DNA of 64,000 nt, from assembly GCF_005233835.1 (NCBI RefSeq), contig NZ_SZQA01000002.1, positions 310,001-374,000 of the forward strand, given 5' to 3'. The stretch is from Herbidospora galbida (GTDB lineage Bacteria > Actinomycetota > Actinomycetes > Streptosporangiales > Streptosporangiaceae). Every line of letters starts with the position of its first letter. Position 1 is the first letter of the stretch. This document shows, piece by piece, positions 18,414 to 26,880 of this stretch. Position numbers and translations under genes: made by a program. The notes below the pieces were generated by a model. The model was given only the letters and a program-made list of their open reading frames with translations. It searched no databases and had not been told where the DNA came from.

Positions 18414-19532
18414 ATGACTCAGGTGGAGATCGGGCGCGGTAAGACCGGGCGTCGCGCCTACGCCCTCGACGAGATCGGCATCGTTCCCTCGCGGCGCACC
18501 CGCGACCCCGAGGAGGTGTCGATCTCCTGGCAGATCGACGCCTACCGCTTCGACCTGCCGGTCGTGGTCAGCCCGATGGACAGCGTCGTCTCACCCCGCA
18601 CGGCGATCGAGATCGGCCGGCTCGGCGGGCTGGCCGTCCTCGACCTCGAAGGCCTCTGGACGCGCTACGACGACCCGCAGCCGCTGCTCGACGAGGTGGC
18701 CGAGCTCGGCACCGCCGCCGCGACCCGCCGGCTGCAGGAGATCTACACGGCGCCGATCCAAGACGAGCTGATCGGCCGCCGCATCGAGGAGATCCGCGCG
18801 GCGGGCGTGACCACGGCGGTGCGGCTGTCGCCGCAGCGCACCGTCCAGCACCACAAGGCCGTCATCGACGCGGGCGTCGACATCTTCGTGATCCGCGGCA
18901 CGACCGTCTCGGCCGAGCACGTCTCGGGCCGGGCCGAGCCGCTGAACCTGAAGCAGTTCATCTACGAACTCGACGTCCCGGTGATCGTCGGCGGCTGCGC
19001 GACCTACACGGCGGCCCTGCACCTGATGCGGACCGGCGCGGCGGGCGTGCTGGTCGGCTTCGGCGGCGGCGCGTCCCACACGACCCGCAACGTGCTGGGC
19101 GTCGTGGTCCCGATGGCGACCGCCATCTCCGACGTGGCGGCGGCGCGGCGTGACTACATGGACGAATCGGGCGGCCGCTACGTCCACGTCATCGCCGACG
19201 GCGGCATGGGCGGCTCGGGCGACATCGCCAAGGCCATCGCCTGCGGCGCCGACGCGGTCATGGTCGGCTCGCCCCTGGCCCGCGCGGCCGAGGCCCCGGG
19301 CCGCGGCTTCCACTGGGGCTCCGAGGCCCATCACCCCGACCTTCCCCGCGGCCGTCGCGTGGAGTTCGGGACCATAGGGACGCTGGCGGAGATCCTCCAC
19401 GGCCCGTCGTCGGTGGCCGACGGTTCGATGAACCTGATGGGCGCCCTGAAGCGGACGATGGCGACCTCGGGCTACAGCGACATCAAGGAGTTCCAGCGCG
19501 TCGAGGTCGTGGTGGCCCCGCCGCAGCCGTAA
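18414..19532 (+). CDS. guaB3: GuaB3-type IMP dehydrogenase-related protein
   Basis: A 372-aa paralogue of IMPDH with the TIM barrel but no CBS domains. It opens EIGRGKTGRRAYALDEIGIVPSRRTRDPEEVS, characteristic of the actinobacterial GuaB3 group. The barrel motifs SPMDSVVSP and [27 protein letters not shown] are kept, but the loop that holds GSICTT in IMPDH reads GFGGGASHTTRNVLG, so the catalytic cysteine is missing at that place. Some GuaB3 proteins of other phyla have been assigned GMP reductase activity; the role of the actinobacterial form is unclear. It has an AGGAAA ribosome site and is cotranscribed with guaB. Confidence 0.92.
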   Translation: MTQVEIGRGKTGRRAYALDEIGIVPSRRTRDPEEVSISWQIDAYRFDLPVVVSPMDSVVSPRTAIEIGRLGGLAVLDLEGLWTRYDDPQPLLDEVAELGTAAATRRLQEIYTAPIQDELIGRRIEEIRAAGVTTAVRLSPQRTVQHHKAVIDAGVDIFVIRGTTVSAEHVSGRAEPLNLKQFIYELDVPVIVGGCATYTAALHLMRTGAAGVLVGFGGGASHTTRNVLGVVVPMATAISDVAAARRDYMDESGGRYVHVIADGGMGGSGDIAKAIACGADAVMVGSPLARAAEAPGRGFHWGSEAHHPDLPRGRRVEFGTIGTLAEILHGPSSVADGSMNLMGALKRTMATSGYSDIKEFQRVEVVVAPPQP

Positions 19533-19541
19533 GAAGCGTTC

Positions 19542-19579
19542 CGACAGGGCGCCGGGATGCTGTTCCCGGCGCCCTGTCG
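19542..19579. terminator. Bidirectional terminator between guaB3 and nagA
   Basis: Perfect 16-bp arms 19542-19557 (CGACAGGGCGCCGGGA) and 19564-19579 around the loop TGCTGT. It separates two convergent genes. Confidence 0.88.
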
Positions 19580-19668
19580 CCTTTCGTGCGGGAGTGGCGT
19601 GCAGCGCATATGCCGAAATTTCCGGCGCTTGCGCCGGATGGCTGCTTGCCGCCCCTGCCGAAGTCGTC

Positions 19669-20790
19669 TCAGATCCACTCGCCTTGGCGCATCACCCGGT
19701 GGACCTCCAGGTCGTCGTCCAAGACCACCAGGTCGGCGCGTTTGCCGACCGCGATCGAGCCGACCTCGTCGGCCAGGCCCAGTGCCCTGGCGGGGTTCAG
19801 CGAGGTGACCTCGGTCGCCTGCGGCAGGGTCAGGCCGTTGAGGCGGACGCCGCGCCGGAAGGCCTTGTCCATGGTCAGGGTGCTGCCCGCGATCGAGCCG
19901 CCGCCCTCCAGGCGGGCTTCGCCGCCTCTGACCTCCACGCGCATCGGGCCGAGGTCGTAGTCGCCGTCGGGCATGCCGGCCGCGTCCATGGCGTCGGTGA
20001 TGAAGGCGACGCCGCCCTTCGCCGAGCGCAGCGCCAGGTCGATGACCGCCTCGTGGAGGTGGAAGCCGTCGTTGATCAGTTCGACGGTGACCCGCTCGTC
20101 GGCCAGGGCGGCCGTGATCGGGCCGGGGTCGCGGTGGCCCAGGGGGCGCATGGCGTTGAACAGGTGGGTGGCCACCGTGGCGCCCGCGTCGATGGCGGCC
20201 TCGGCCTCGTCGTAGGTCGCGTCGGTGTGGCCGATCGCGGCGATCACGCCGTTGGCGACGCAGGCGGCGACGGCGTCGAGGGCGTTCGGCAGTTCGGGGG
20301 CGATGGTGAACATGCGGGCGTGGCCGTGGGCCGACTTGATGAGGTCGAGGAACTCCGGCACCGACGGGTCGCGCAGGAGGGCCGGGCGGTGGGCGCCGCA
20401 CTTGGCGGCGGAGATGTACGGCCCCTCGAAGTGGATCCCCGCCAGCAGACCTTCGCGGCAGAGCTCCGCCAGTTCGCCGGCGGCCCGGCGGAGGTGGTCG
20501 AGCGGGGCGGTGACCAGGCTGGCCACCGCCGTGGTGGTTCCCTTCGACAGGTGGAAGGCGAAGGCGCGGCGGGCCTCGGTCACCGCGCCCGTCGGGTAGC
20601 CCGCGCCGCCGCCGCCGTGGACGTGCATGTCGACGAAGCCAGGCACCACCAGCCGGTTACCCAGCGACTCGCCGTCGCGGGGGGCGGCGCCGTGGCCGAT
20701 GTGGGTGATGCGGCCCTCCTCGACGGAGAGCCAGCCGTCGAAGACCGTGTCTTCGGCGACGATCCGGGCGTTGACGAGGGTCTGGCTCAC
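19669..20790 (-). CDS. nagA: N-acetylglucosamine-6-phosphate deacetylase
   Basis: A metal-dependent amidohydrolase that removes acetate from GlcNAc-6-P in amino-sugar and cell-wall recycling. It has 373 aa from GTG 20790. Motifs are PGFVDMHVHGGGG (metal HxH), HFEGPYIS, IGHTDATYDEAEAAIDAGATVATHLFNAM, and FITDAMDAAGMPDG with the catalytic Asp. The GTG overlaps the stop of the SIS-domain gene (GTGA), so the two are coupled. Upstream in-frame starts lie within the SIS gene and are rejected. With the isomerase next door the pair should convert GlcNAc-6-P to fructose-6-P. Confidence 0.94.
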   Translation of the reverse strand: MSQTLVNARIVAEDTVFDGWLSVEEGRITHIGHGAAPRDGESLGNRLVVPGFVDMHVHGGGGAGYPTGAVTEARRAFAFHLSKGTTTAVASLVTAPLDHLRRAAGELAELCREGLLAGIHFEGPYISAAKCGAHRPALLRDPSVPEFLDLIKSAHGHARMFTIAPELPNALDAVAACVANGVIAAIGHTDATYDEAEAAIDAGATVATHLFNAMRPLGHRDPGPITAALADERVTVELINDGFHLHEAVIDLALRSAKGGVAFITDAMDAAGMPDGDYDLGPMRVEVRGGEARLEGGGSIAGSTLTMDKAFRRGVRLNGLTLPQATEVTSLNPARALGLADEVGSIAVGKRADLVVLDDDLEVHRVMRQGEWI

Positions 20791-21650
20791 GGCAGGATCA
20801 CCGATCTCGTGAGGTGGAGCGGTTCGTCGGGGTTCAGGCCCTGCGCCAGGGCGCGGGCGACGGCCACCCGCTGGATCTTCACCAGTTCCGCCATCGGGTC
20901 GCGGGCCGACTCGACGAAGACGCCGCCGCAGTCGAGGACCTCGGCGGCCAGGCCTTCGGGGGCGGAGCCGAGCATCCACGTCACCCGGCCGGGGCCCGCG
21001 ATCGAGATCGGGCCGTGGCGGTATTCCATCGCCGGGTAGCTCTCGGTCCAGGCGCGGGCGGCCTCGCGCATCTTCAGCGCCGCCTCGGCCGCCAGGCCGG
21101 TGGTCCAGCCCCGGCCGAGGAAGGTGTACTGCTCGGCTTCCGCCAGGTCGCCGAGGTCGTCGGAGAGGGCCAGTTCCGCGTCGGCGATCGGCCCGGTCAG
21201 GTCTTCGCCCAGGTGGGCCCGGAGCAGGGCCAGCTGGGTGGTCGCGAAGCGGGTCTGGACGACCGACCGCTCGTCGGCGAAGTCGAGCACGATCACCTCG
21301 CCCGCCGCCGTCATCACCGGCGTGGCCGGGTCGGCGGTGATCGCCACGGTCGGGGTCTCCACGGTGGTCAGCAGGGCCAGGACCTCGGTCGTCGTGCCCG
21401 ACCGGGTCAGCGCCAGGACGCGGTCGTAGCCCCGGCCCAGCGGGAACTCCGAGGCGGCGAAGGCGTCGGTCTCGCCCTGGCCGGTGGACTCCCGCAGGGC
21501 CGCGTACGCCTGGGCGACGAACCAGGACGTGCCGCAGCCGACCACGGCGACCCGTTCCCCCGGCTGGGGGAGCGGGGCGTTCGCGGCCAGTTCGGCGGCC
21601 CTCGCCCAGAGGGCCGGTTGTGAGGCGATTTCCGATTCGGTGTGCGTCAC
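20787..21650 (-). CDS. SIS-domain sugar-phosphate isomerase/deaminase (NagB-II/AgaS-like)
   Basis: A 287-aa protein with two SIS domains: VAVVGCGTSWFVAQAYAAL and VLALTRSGTTTEVLALL in the first, FLGRGWTTGLAAEAALKMREAA and ESYPAMEYRHGPIS in the second. The layout equals the isomerase half of GlmS without the glutaminase half, as in NagB-II glucosamine-6-phosphate deaminases. Position directly before nagA supports GlcN-6-P to fructose-6-P plus ammonia. GTG 21650 (product starting MTHTESEIASQPALW) is chosen because a -10 element lies 7 nt upstream; GTG 21659 would add three residues. Confidence 0.82.
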   Translation of the reverse strand: MTHTESEIASQPALWARAAELAANAPLPQPGERVAVVGCGTSWFVAQAYAALRESTGQGETDAFAASEFPLGRGYDRVLALTRSGTTTEVLALLTTVETPTVAITADPATPVMTAAGEVIVLDFADERSVVQTRFATTQLALLRAHLGEDLTGPIADAELALSDDLGDLAEAEQYTFLGRGWTTGLAAEAALKMREAARAWTESYPAMEYRHGPISIAGPGRVTWMLGSAPEGLAAEVLDCGGVFVESARDPMAELVKIQRVAVARALAQGLNPDEPLHLTRSVILP

Positions 21651-21657
21651 AACCGGC

Positions 21658-21663
21658 ACTTTA
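21658..21663 (-). promoter_or_regulatory. -10 element (TAAAGT on the minus strand) for a leaderless SIS-nagA transcript
   Basis: TAAAGT matches TANNNT and ends 7 nt before the GTG at 21650. No ribosome site intervenes. Confidence 0.4.
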
Positions 21664-21677
21664 TCCAGGCGGGTCCC

Positions 21678-22241
21678 TCAGGAACCGGCGGGGGCGTAGC
21701 GGTGCACGGTCACGGAGCCGCAGGTCCGGGACTCGATGAGACGCAGCCTCAGGCGGTCCTTCACACCGCTGAGCAGGGGGGTGCCGCCGGTGAGGATCAC
21801 CGGGTGCACGGCCGTGACGATCTCGTCGAGCAGGCCCAGGCCGGCCAGCGTCGAGGCCAGCGCGTTGCCACCGGTCAGCATGATGTTCCCCGTGCCCTCC
21901 TCCTTCAGGGCGGTCAGGTCGGCGGCCAGGTCGGCGCCCCGGATGATCCGGGTGTCGTCGGGGACCTCGGTCAGGGTGTCGGACACGACGACCTTGGGCT
22001 TCGACCGCCACTTGGGGGCGTAGGCGATGTCGTGCGGGTGGTCGCTGACCTGGTCGGCGGTGGGCCAGTAGGAGGCCATCCAGCCGTACACGACCCTGCC
22101 GTAGAGCAGGATGTCGGTGGCGTCGGTCTGCGCCTCGGAGAAGGCCGACAGCTCGGGGCCCATCTCGGCCCAGTCGAAGGCGCCGGGGCCGTCGATGTAG
22201 CCGTCGACCGACGTGTTGACGTAGTAAACGATCTCTCGCAT
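21678..22241 (-). CDS. Dihydrofolate-reductase-fold (RibD C-terminal) family protein
   Basis: A 187-aa NADPH-dependent reductase of the DHFR/RibD_C fold. The N-terminus REIVYYVNTSVDGYIDGPGAFDW is the usual substrate-site strand and loop; DILLYGRVVYGWMASYW and NIMLTGGNALASTLAGLGLLDEIVTAVHPVILTGGTPLL are the NADPH-binding segments. Stand-alone members are widespread in actinomycetes, and most have unknown substrates; true dihydrofolate reduction is not implied. It lies 27 nt upstream of the SIS gene, which has its own promoter. Confidence 0.88.
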   Translation of the reverse strand: MREIVYYVNTSVDGYIDGPGAFDWAEMGPELSAFSEAQTDATDILLYGRVVYGWMASYWPTADQVSDHPHDIAYAPKWRSKPKVVVSDTLTEVPDDTRIIRGADLAADLTALKEEGTGNIMLTGGNALASTLAGLGLLDEIVTAVHPVILTGGTPLLSGVKDRLRLRLIESRTCGSVTVHRYAPAGS

Positions 22242-22315
22242 GTCCGCTCCTCAGTCGTGGTTTCGCCAGTGGGTCGGAGCCGGTTGCGGGTTCTCTACAT
22301 CCGTACCAAGAAAAA

Positions 22316-22338
22316 ATGTCCGTCACTTCCCCTACGCT
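22316..22338 (+). promoter_or_regulatory. PafBC-like (RecA-independent damage) promoter candidate for the WGR gene
   Basis: ATGTCCGTC (22316-22324), an 8-nt spacer, then TACGCT (22333-22338). This has the geometry of the actinobacterial RecA-NDp/PafBC motif TTGTCRGTG-N8-TANNNT, with six of nine upstream bases matching. Inference from pattern. Confidence 0.35.
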
Positions 22339-22371
22339 CGCGATCACTGATCAAAGGGAGGAAATGGGGAT

Positions 22372-23781
22372 ATGACGTACCTGGAGCTGTCCGAGGAAGG
22401 CGGCGGGGCGCACAAGTTCTACGAGGCCGTGGTCTCGGGGACGCGGGTGACCATCACGTACGGCCGGATCGGAGAGAACGGGCAGGTCAAGGTCACCGAC
22501 TTCCCGAGTGAGGAGAAGGCGCAGGCGGCCGCGGCCAAGAAGATCGCGGAGAAGACCAAGAAGGGCTACGCCCCGGCGGTCAGGGGGGTGCGGCAGCGCC
22601 GCTCGATCACCCGGCGGGCGATCGCCAGCACCCGCTCCACCGCCAAGCAGGCGCCGGTGCTGTGGCGCTTCGCCAGCGGCTCGGCCGCGTTCGGCATCTT
22701 CGTCGACCGGGAGCGCTGCTGGGTCGGCAACCAGGCCGGGCAGGTCTACACGCTGACCCCCGAAGGGGAGATGACCGGGCGCTACAAGCTGCCCGACGGG
22801 GTCAAGTGCATCGTCGCCGACGACTTCTGGATCTACGCGGGCTGCGACGACGGCAAGGTCTACGACCTGAGCGGGAAGGTGCCGCGGGCGGCGTACGAGA
22901 TCGCCTCCGACGTCGACATCTACTGGCTCGACATCGCCGACGGCGTCCTCGGGGTCTCCGACGACTCCGGGCGGATCACCACGATCGACTACGAGGACGA
23001 GTTTCTCTGGGCCCGCACCGGCGGCGGCAGCTCCGGATGGATGGTGCGCTGCGACGGCGACGCCGTCTACCACGGGCACTCCGGCGGCGTGGCCCGCTAT
23101 GACCTCCAGGGCAACCAGGCCTGGTACCAGACCGCCGCCGACGGCGTGCTGTTCGGCTGGCAGGAGGAGAAGTCGGTGTACGCCGGCACCGCCTCCCGGA
23201 CCGTGCACAAGCTGGCCAAGGCCGACGGCGCGGTCGAGGCGGTCTACCGGTGCGACGCGGCGATCTACTCGTGCGCGACCTCGCCCGGCGGCCAGTACGT
23301 CTTCGCCGGCGACTCCTCCTCGTCGGTCTACTGCTTCTCCGCCGACGGGACCCGGCTGTGGAAGCTGGCGACCGGCTGCGGGTCGGCGTTCTCCATGCAG
23401 TACCTCGACGAGCGCCTCTACATCGTGACCACCGACGGCTCGCTGGCCTGCATCGACGCGACCGAGCAGGCCATCGCGGCGGCCCGCGAGGGCACCGTCC
23501 CGCAGGCCCGCGACGTCAAGATCGCCGCCTCGCTGCCCGTAGTCGAGCCGTCGGTGACCGTGGAGACGACGACCGACACGGGCGACGGCGTGCTCGTGGA
23601 GTGCTTCAGCGAGGGCGGCCGGCTGCGGATCCGGGTGCTCAGCCCCGGCTACGAGGCCTGGAACGTCCAGTTCCCGCGCGAGATCCGCGAGCCGGGGGCG
23701 CGTTACGTGGTCGAGGGCATCCGGCCGTCGGGCAACGGAGGGTTCTACCGCGCCTTCGGCGACATCCGCCGCCTGGTCTGA
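22372..23781 (+). CDS. WGR-domain protein with PQQ/WD40-like beta-propeller
   Basis: A 469-aa cytoplasmic protein. Residues about 1-75 form a WGR domain (YLELSEEGGGAHKFYEAVV and TYGRIGENGQVKVTDFPSEEKAQ), a fold that in PARPs senses damaged DNA ends. A basic linker (RQRRSITRRAIASTRSTAK) leads to a propeller of repeating blades of about 40 residues (VWVGNQAGQVYTL / WIYAGCDDGKVYDLSGK / YVFAGDSSSSVYCFSADG). No catalytic motif was recognised. It has a strong AGGGAGG ribosome site and a possible damage-type promoter. The function is unknown; a scaffold or sensor is the best guess. Confidence 0.85.
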   Translation: MTYLELSEEGGGAHKFYEAVVSGTRVTITYGRIGENGQVKVTDFPSEEKAQAAAAKKIAEKTKKGYAPAVRGVRQRRSITRRAIASTRSTAKQAPVLWRFASGSAAFGIFVDRERCWVGNQAGQVYTLTPEGEMTGRYKLPDGVKCIVADDFWIYAGCDDGKVYDLSGKVPRAAYEIASDVDIYWLDIADGVLGVSDDSGRITTIDYEDEFLWARTGGGSSGWMVRCDGDAVYHGHSGGVARYDLQGNQAWYQTAADGVLFGWQEEKSVYAGTASRTVHKLAKADGAVEAVYRCDAAIYSCATSPGGQYVFAGDSSSSVYCFSADGTRLWKLATGCGSAFSMQYLDERLYIVTTDGSLACIDATEQAIAAAREGTVPQARDVKIAASLPVVEPSVTVETTTDTGDGVLVECFSEGGRLRIRVLSPGYEAWNVQFPREIREPGARYVVEGIRPSGNGGFYRAFGDIRRLV

Positions 23782-23788
23782 ACCGACT

Positions 23789-24247
23789 TCAGGCCGTCCG
23801 GCGCCGGTGCCGGTCGCGGGCGGCCTGGTGCGCGGCGTCGAGCAGGCTCAGCGCCTCCGGGAGCCGCGTGGCGGGGTTGACGACGGACAACCAGCCCGCC
23901 GCGCCGTAGACCGGATGGGGGAACCATGTGTCGCGAGCATGGGCGTCGTGGTCGGCGCTCATGACGTCTCGGGGCGATGAGCCGATGACGCGCGCGAACT
24001 CGGCCTTGGGCGCGGCGATGTTGAGCCGGAAGGCGCCTGGCTGATCCAGGCCGGAGGCGGGTTCGTCGGGGTAGTCCTTCGTCACGATCGTGGCGAAGGG
24101 CTGCGTCGCCGGGATCACCCCGTCGGGCGCGTAGTAGATGAACGCGTCGCCCCAGCTGACTTCGGGTGACCCGTCGCCGGGTCGCGGTCGCAGGATGAGT
24201 ACGGCGTCGAGCGTCTTCGCGTGATCGATGAGGTCGTCCATGTTCAT
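23789..24247 (-). CDS. DUF6194 family protein
   Basis: A 152-aa soluble protein of unknown function. The signature is LILRPRPGDGSPEVSWGDAFIYYAPDGVIP, then PFATIVTKDYPDEPAS and PGAFRLNIAAPKAEFARVIG. The middle resembles a compact alpha/beta fold binding a small ligand, but no catalytic residues are evident. ATG 24247 is chosen because homologues begin near MNMDDLIDHAK; the much longer open frame upstream runs through the divergent regulator and is rejected. Divergent from a tandem-MerR regulator by 57 nt, its likely controller. Confidence 0.8.
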   Translation of the reverse strand: MNMDDLIDHAKTLDAVLILRPRPGDGSPEVSWGDAFIYYAPDGVIPATQPFATIVTKDYPDEPASGLDQPGAFRLNIAAPKAEFARVIGSSPRDVMSADHDAHARDTWFPHPVYGAAGWLSVVNPATRLPEALSLLDAAHQAARDRHRRRTA

Positions 24248-24269
24248 GTGTTCTAGCGTCACATTGAAC

Positions 24270-24287
24270 CGATAGTGGAGACTTTCG
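24270..24287. promoter_or_regulatory. Dyad CGATAGT-N4-ACTTTCG between DUF6194 and MerR genes
   Basis: Six of seven arm positions are symmetric around GGAG. It lies in the 57-bp divergent gap, where a MerR-type autoregulatory operator would be expected. Inference. Confidence 0.4.
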
Positions 24288-24304
24288 ATCGTGAGGCCTC
24301 GACG

Positions 24305-25030
24305 ATGACGACGGTAACCCTCCATCGCCCGTTGCGGACCGCCGATGTGGCCCGGCGGGCCGGCTGCTCCGTGCAGCAGGTGCGCAATCTCGAACGCGAC
24401 GGGGTGCTGGAACCGCCCGCGCGTACTCCATCGGGATATCGCGTGTGGACCGAGATCCACGCGCTGGCGGCGGCGACCTATGTCGTCCTCGCCGGAGGCG
24501 TCGGGCCGGCGGAGGCGAAGAAGCTCATCCGCGTCGCACGCGCCGGCCCGGAGAGCGACCTGCTCGCGCTCGTCGACATGGCACACGCCCGCCTGCACAC
24601 CGAGCGGCGGGACGTCGGACTGGCCAGAGCCGCGATCGTCGCGATCGGAGCCGAACCCCTTGACGACGCCCGGCCCCACGACGCCATGACCATCTCCGAA
24701 CTGGCTTCCGCACTGGCGGTGCCCACCTCGACGCTGCGGTATTGGGAACGTCAAGGACTGCTCACCCCCACGAGAGCAGGTCGCGGACGAGCCCGCGTCT
24801 ACACCCCGGCCGATGTCCGGGACGCGCGGATCGTGCACCAACTGCGCCTGGCCGGCTATCGCCTCCCGCCGCTGCGTGCGCTCATGCCGGCTCTGCGCAG
24901 GCAGGGCCGCGCCTCCGACATCGCCGCCGCTCTGCGGGCGCGGGACGCGGACATCGACTCGCGTTCGCGCGCCCTGCTCCAGGCGGCGTCCGGACTCCTG
25001 GCCCTGACGTCACTCTCGGTGGCTGGGTGA
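24305..25030 (+). CDS. MerR-family regulator with two MerR helix-turn-helix domains
   Basis: A 241-aa protein holding two winged-helix MerR domains in one chain. The first is about residues 8-70 (LRTADVARRAGCSVQQVRNLERDGVLEPPARTPSGYRVW). The second is about 128-195 (MTISELASALAVPTSTLRYWERQGLLTPTRAGRGRARVYTPADVRDARIVHQL). A helical C-terminus follows. Ordinary MerR proteins carry one HTH and dimerise; this one may bind a full operator as a monomer or link two sites. ATG 24305 has a GAGG site upstream; GTG 24275 lies within the dyad and is less likely. No effector domain is visible. DUF6194 is the likely target. Confidence 0.83.
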   Translation: MTTVTLHRPLRTADVARRAGCSVQQVRNLERDGVLEPPARTPSGYRVWTEIHALAAATYVVLAGGVGPAEAKKLIRVARAGPESDLLALVDMAHARLHTERRDVGLARAAIVAIGAEPLDDARPHDAMTISELASALAVPTSTLRYWERQGLLTPTRAGRGRARVYTPADVRDARIVHQLRLAGYRLPPLRALMPALRRQGRASDIAAALRARDADIDSRSRALLQAASGLLALTSLSVAG

Positions 25031-25137
25031 ACACCGCGCTCGGTGCCATGCGGTCGTCGGTCGTGCTGCCGATCCTGACAGGATGGGTAGGAACGACAGG
25101 GGTAGGCGCATAGCCGTACAAAGGGAGAGTTGAACCC

Positions 25138-26880
25138 ATGACCGCGCTTATGGGGACGGGGCGGCTCGGGCCCGCGGAACGCCACGCGGCCCTGTCGCAG
25201 ATGGCCGCGCAGGAGCTCGACGTCGTGGTGGTCGGGGGCGGCGTGGTGGGCGCGGGGGTGGCGCTCGACGCCGCCACGCGGGGGCTCACCGTGGGGCTCG
25301 TGGAGGCGCGCGACTACGCCTCGGGCACCTCGTCGCGCTCCTCGAAGCTGATCCACGGCGGGCTGCGCTATCTCGAACAGCTCAACTTCGACCTGGTCAG
25401 AGAGGCGCTCCAGGAGCGGGCGCTGCTGCTCCAGCGAATCGCCCCCCACCTGGTGCGGCCGGTGCCCTTCCTGTTCCCGCTCACCCACACGGGCTGGGAG
25501 CGGCCCTACGTCGGCGCGGGCCTGGTGCTCTACGACTCGCTGGGGTTCTCGTTCGGGTTCACCCGGGGCGTCCCGGGGCACCGGCACCTGTCGCGCACCC
25601 GCGCGCTGCGGCTGGCCCCGGCGCTGCGGAAGACCGCGTTCAAGGGGGCCGTCCAGTACTGGGACGCCCAGGTCGACGACGCCCGCTACGTCATGACCCT
25701 GCTGCGCACCGCCGCGACCTACGGCGCCCACGTCGCCTCCCGCAGCCAGGTGGTGGGCTTCCTGCGGGAGGGGGAGCGGGTCACCGGCGTACGGGTCCGC
25801 GACCTGGAGACCGGCGAGGAGATCGACATCCGGGCCCGGCAGGTCGTCAACGCCACCGGGGTCTGGACCGACGACATCCAGGAACTCGTCGGCGGGCGCG
25901 GGCAGATCCACGTCAAGGCGTCCAAGGGCGTCCACCTCCTGGTACCGCGCGACCGCATCCACTCGCTGACCGGGGTCATCCTGCGCACCGAGAAGTCGGT
26001 GCTCTTCGTGATCCCGTGGGGGCGTCACTGGATCATCGGCACCACCGACACCGCCTGGACCCTCGACCTGGCCCACCCGGCCGCCTCCCGGACCGACATC
26101 GACTACGTCCTCGACCACGTCAACGAGGTGCTGGCGGTCCCGCTGACCAGAGACGACGTCGAGGGCGTGTACGCCGGCCTGCGGCCCCTGCTGCGCGGCG
26201 AGTCGGAGCAGACGTCCAAGCTGTCGCGCGAACACGTCGTCGCCCACCCGGTGCCGGGGCTGGTGCTGGTCGCGGGCGGCAAGTTCACCACCTACCGCAA
26301 GATGGCCGCCGACGCCGTCGACGCGGTGGTCCACGGCCTGGCCACCCGGGTGCCGCCCTCGTGCACCGACACCGTCCCGCTCGTCGGGGCCGAGGGCTAC
26401 CAGGCCCGCTGGAACTCCCGCTACCGGCTGGCCCAGCAGTCGGGCCTGCACGTCGCCCGCATCGAGCACCTGCTCCAGCGCTACGGCTCGATGATGGACG
26501 AGGTGCTGGCCCTCATCGAAGACGACCCCGGCCTGGCCCGGCCGCTGACCGGCGCCGACGACCACCTCCGGGCCGAGATCGTCTACGCCGCCACCCACGA
26601 GGGCGCCCGGCACCTCAACGACGTGCTCAGCCGGCGCACCCACATCTCCATCGAGACCTTCCACCGCGGCCTGGCCGTCGCCGAGGAGGTCGCCCAGCTC
26701 CTCGCGGGGCCGTTGGGCTGGGACGACGACCAGGTCAAACGTGAGGTGGAGTACTACACCAAGCGGATCGAGGCCGAGCGCGCCGCCCAGGAGACCGACA
26801 CCGACCAGGAGGCCGACGCGATCACCATCGGCGCTCCCGAGATCGTCCCGGTGGCCGCGCCCGACCGCAAACCCGTCTAG
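25138..26880 (+). CDS. glpD: Glycerol-3-phosphate dehydrogenase (FAD)
   Basis: A 580-aa membrane-associated flavoenzyme oxidising sn-glycerol-3-phosphate to dihydroxyacetone phosphate and passing electrons to quinone. The N-terminal FAD fold DVVVVGGGVVGAGVALDAATRGL and the GlpD signature SGTSSRSSKLIHGGLRYLEQ are intact. The C-terminal GlpD helical domain follows (about 420-545) and the tail is acidic. It has an AAAGGGAGAG ribosome site. Its TAG overlaps the stop of the convergent propeller gene by a few bases, so there is no room for a terminator between them. Confidence 0.95.
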   Translation: MTALMGTGRLGPAERHAALSQMAAQELDVVVVGGGVVGAGVALDAATRGLTVGLVEARDYASGTSSRSSKLIHGGLRYLEQLNFDLVREALQERALLLQRIAPHLVRPVPFLFPLTHTGWERPYVGAGLVLYDSLGFSFGFTRGVPGHRHLSRTRALRLAPALRKTAFKGAVQYWDAQVDDARYVMTLLRTAATYGAHVASRSQVVGFLREGERVTGVRVRDLETGEEIDIRARQVVNATGVWTDDIQELVGGRGQIHVKASKGVHLLVPRDRIHSLTGVILRTEKSVLFVIPWGRHWIIGTTDTAWTLDLAHPAASRTDIDYVLDHVNEVLAVPLTRDDVEGVYAGLRPLLRGESEQTSKLSREHVVAHPVPGLVLVAGGKFTTYRKMAADAVDAVVHGLATRVPPSCTDTVPLVGAEGYQARWNSRYRLAQQSGLHVARIEHLLQRYGSMMDEVLALIEDDPGLARPLTGADDHLRAEIVYAATHEGARHLNDVLSRRTHISIETFHRGLAVAEEVAQLLAGPLGWDDDQVKREVEYYTKRIEAERAAQETDTDQEADAITIGAPEIVPVAAPDRKPV

